A DNA stretch of 7,207 bases, taken from NCBI GenBank assembly GCA_946183895.1, contig CAMHDX010000044.1, forward strand, positions 1 to 7,207. Reading direction: 5' to 3'. The position numbers were made by a program, and so were the translations under genes. Under the pieces are notes generated by a model. The model was given only the letters and a program-made list of their open reading frames with translations, was not told where the DNA came from and did no database searches. Origin of the DNA: an uncultured Porphyromonadaceae bacterium. Lineage in GTDB: Bacteria; Bacteroidota; Bacteroidia; Bacteroidales; Muribaculaceae. This document shows positions 5,855 to 7,207 of this stretch, piece by piece (the first letter of the stretch is position 1; every line of letters starts with the position of its first letter).

Positions 5855-6868
5855 TTAAATCAGGCTCTTGAGCAAAATCATAATTGTGTTGTTGCGCGTC
5901 CCCACGGTGCTCATGTTTTCAAGCGCCTTGATGGCATCGGCATCGTTGAGTTGGCGCGCGAGCGGCGGCAACGACTGCAGCAAGCGCTCACCCGCCTCGC
6001 GGCGCCCGGTGATGTGAATGAGCGCAGCAGCCAGACCTATCGACAGTTGCAACTCACACGTGCCCATCGCGCCACGGTTGAGGTGTTTGCGGTTGCGCAA
6101 CGCGCGCGAGTAAAGCCTCATCGCATCGCGATAGTTGCCCACCGCCTGCATTATTTGCCCCTGGTGCGCGAGGGCATCAGTCAGGGCATTGGGGTCATCG
6201 GCACTGCGCTCGGCGAGGTCGTTATAGTAGCTGTACTGCCCCATGAGCCGTGCGCGTCCCGACATTATCGCGGAGGTTTCCTTCACCACCGCCTCCAGCG
6301 CCGCGCCGTAGGGCTTGTCCTCCCGCTTGGCGGCAAGCCGCTCGTACAGCTTCATGGACTTGGCGACCTCCTTGACCGCGCGGCCGTAGTCACCGCTCGC
6401 GGCATGGATGCGAGCCAGGTAGAGTAGCGAGCAGGCGAGTAGCGCCACACCATCGTCACGCATCTTGCCCTGATGAGCCGCCAACTGGTGCAGCGAATTC
6501 TCGACCGAGGACAGTGCCAGCAGCGTGTTGCCTTCCTCAATCAGCATTGAGCAACGCGCCAACCACAGCCACGAGGCATATAGCGGCGGCAACACTACAT
6601 TGTCGTCGTCGTTATAGACAAGACTATCAATTAGCACCTCGGCCTGCTGCAGGCGCCGGTCCTCGAGCAGATAGAGCACATAGCACATCTCGATATCGAC
6701 AACAACATCAACAGGCAGGCCCGTCAACGCGGGCATGCGGCTTGTCGCCTTGATGTGGGCGGTCGCTACGGTCATGTCACCCCTGAGCGTGGGGAATGCG
6801 CTTGTGAGCAGTGTCGTCATTGCCTTGAGCCGGATTGAGTTGTTAGTTTGAAAACCATCAGTCTCCAT
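5855..6868 (-). CDS. TPR-like helical-repeat protein upstream of ribH
   Basis: 337 residues from the ATG at 6868, all alpha-helical in appearance, with no signal peptide or membrane segment, so probably cytoplasmic. TPR-like units with the spaced small/aromatic pattern are visible at about 147-180 (LLYLARIHAASGDYGRAVKEVAKSMKLYERL region), 229-262 (ALAHQGQIMQAVGNYRDAMRLYSRAL region) and more weakly at 275-308. The N-terminal half probably holds further degenerate helix pairs. Such proteins usually mediate protein contacts; no partner can be read here. A TPR gene next to ribH is, as far as I recall, a recurrent arrangement in Bacteroidales, but no specific function in riboflavin synthesis is known to me. 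The start is uncertain: the promoter at 6876-6907 would place initiation almost on this ATG. Met17 (6820) would give a 321-residue protein with a normal leader and loses only a polar N-terminus. Confidence 0.8.
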   Translation of the reverse strand: METDGFQTNNSIRLKAMTTLLTSAFPTLRGDMTVATAHIKATSRMPALTGLPVDVVVDIEMCYVLYLLEDRRLQQAEVLIDSLVYNDDDNVVLPPLYASWLWLARCSMLIEEGNTLLALSSVENSLHQLAAHQGKMRDDGVALLACSLLYLARIHAASGDYGRAVKEVAKSMKLYERLAAKREDKPYGAALEAVVKETSAIMSGRARLMGQYSYYNDLAERSADDPNALTDALAHQGQIMQAVGNYRDAMRLYSRALRNRKHLNRGAMGTCELQLSIGLAAALIHITGRREAGERLLQSLPPLARQLNDADAIKALENMSTVGTRNNTIMILLKSLI

Positions 6869-6875
6869 TTTTGTG

Positions 6876-6907
6876 CAAAGTTACTGCAAAATTATGAAAC
6901 CCCCAAA
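6876..6907 (-). promoter_or_regulatory. Bacteroides-type promoter of the TPR-ribH-lipoprotein operon
   Basis: The minus-strand -7 box TAACTTTG (6883-6876) and -33 TTTG (6907-6904) are separated by 20 bp, close to the TTTG/TAnnTTTG consensus. Only 7 bases separate the -7 box from the ATG at 6868, so the transcript would be leaderless or nearly so for that start. The -33 element lies within a G-rich stretch. Confidence 0.65.
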
Positions 6908-6945
6908 CCCACCGGTCCTCCGCTCCCCGCCATACTCAATGTGAT

Positions 6946-7207
6946 TTATTTTTGTTGCAATTGCGCCATTTGATAGAGATAGAAGAATGCCTCGGGGCTT
7001 GATTTCTTTATTCGATTTATACGCGGGTCTATTGGCTGGGATATTTGCCAATCCCGCATATCAATTTGAGGATTGAACATTTGCTTGTCAATAATTCCAC
7101 GTTTGACCAACTCAATCAAGTATGCCACTTTTGCCGCATGTGGTATCGCTTTCTCATTACTGAAACGCTCAGAGAAGATGTAACCATTGAGTTGTTTTGC
7201 GCCATTG
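6946..7207 (-). CDS. C-terminal part of an unrecognised protein (5' end outside window)
   Basis: The frame is open from the window edge to a TAA at 6946-6948 and encodes 86 residues, starting NGAKQLNGYIF and ending YQMAQLQQK. An in-frame GTG at 7128 exists, but coding character continues upstream of it with no stop, so I treat the gene as partial rather than starting there. Visible pieces are a helical stretch (AAKVAYLIELVKRGIID), a segment with WQISQPIDPRINRIKKSSPE, and a Gln-rich helical end. I do not recognise a family. By hand count it is about 40% GC, whereas a 60-base sample of the adjacent TPR gene is about 67%, so it may be accessory or recently acquired DNA. No terminator hairpin is obvious between its stop and the next promoter. 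Confidence 0.6.
   Translation of the reverse strand, partial: NGAKQLNGYIFSERFSNEKAIPHAAKVAYLIELVKRGIIDKQMFNPQIDMRDWQISQPIDPRINRIKKSSPEAFFYLYQMAQLQQK

Noticed and set aside
6946..7128. A complete 60-residue gene starting at the GTG at 7128
   Set aside because: The frame continues upstream to the window edge with no stop, so the partial reading is more likely.

Overview
The window looks like chromosomal DNA from a Bacteroidota bacterium, order Bacteroidales. The GC-rich coding would suit a Muribaculaceae-like or related gut lineage, but that family call is inference. Three signs support the order: gene starts lack Shine-Dalgarno sequences and follow AT-rich leaders; several promoters carry the Bacteroides-type -7 box TAnnTTTG, two of them with a -33 TTTG at 19-20 bp; and the proteins are typical Bacteroidales types (multidomain secreted protein with a CHB_HEX_C-like module, ECF sigma/anti-sigma pair, lipoprotein with a thioredoxin-like domain). 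All eight supported genes lie on the minus strand, so the window reads from right to left.

From the right edge: (i) 6946-7207 is the C-terminal end of an unrecognised protein, about 40% GC by hand count and clearly AT-richer than its neighbours. (ii) A Bacteroides-type promoter (6876-6907) drives a probable operon of a TPR-like helical-repeat protein (5855-6868), lumazine synthase ribH (5346-5834) and a lipoprotein with a thioredoxin-like fold that has lost its CxxC (4351-5313). (iii) A 173-bp gap (4178-4350) holds a small GC hairpin, an inverted repeat and a -7 box. (iv) Next comes a tight operon: an ECF sigma factor (3629-4177), a single-pass membrane protein that is probably its anti-sigma factor (3165-3632, ATGA overlap with the sigma gene) and a secreted Spy/CpxP-like helical protein with an Arg/Gly-rich tail (2590-3135). 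(v) A strong bidirectional hairpin terminator (2519-2565) closes that operon. (vi) A near-consensus promoter (2431-2461) drives a large secreted protein (1-2366, running off the left edge) with a signal peptide, a beta-rich N-terminal domain, a CHB_HEX_C/Fn3-like module and at least three diverged copies of an OB-fold-like domain.

The likely logic is a metabolic operon (riboflavin precursor synthesis plus two accessory proteins), then an envelope-stress-type regulatory module (cytoplasmic sigma, membrane anti-sigma, periplasmic Spy-like sensor or chaperone), then an independently transcribed surface or secreted protein. The best candidate for something under-described is the three-gene sigma module. 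Its layout parallels the CnrYXH type of system, and the anti-sigma's periplasmic part is strongly acidic with no Lys/Arg while the Spy-like protein ends in a strongly basic tail. I saw no tRNA, rRNA, CRISPR array, insertion sequence or recognisable riboswitch.
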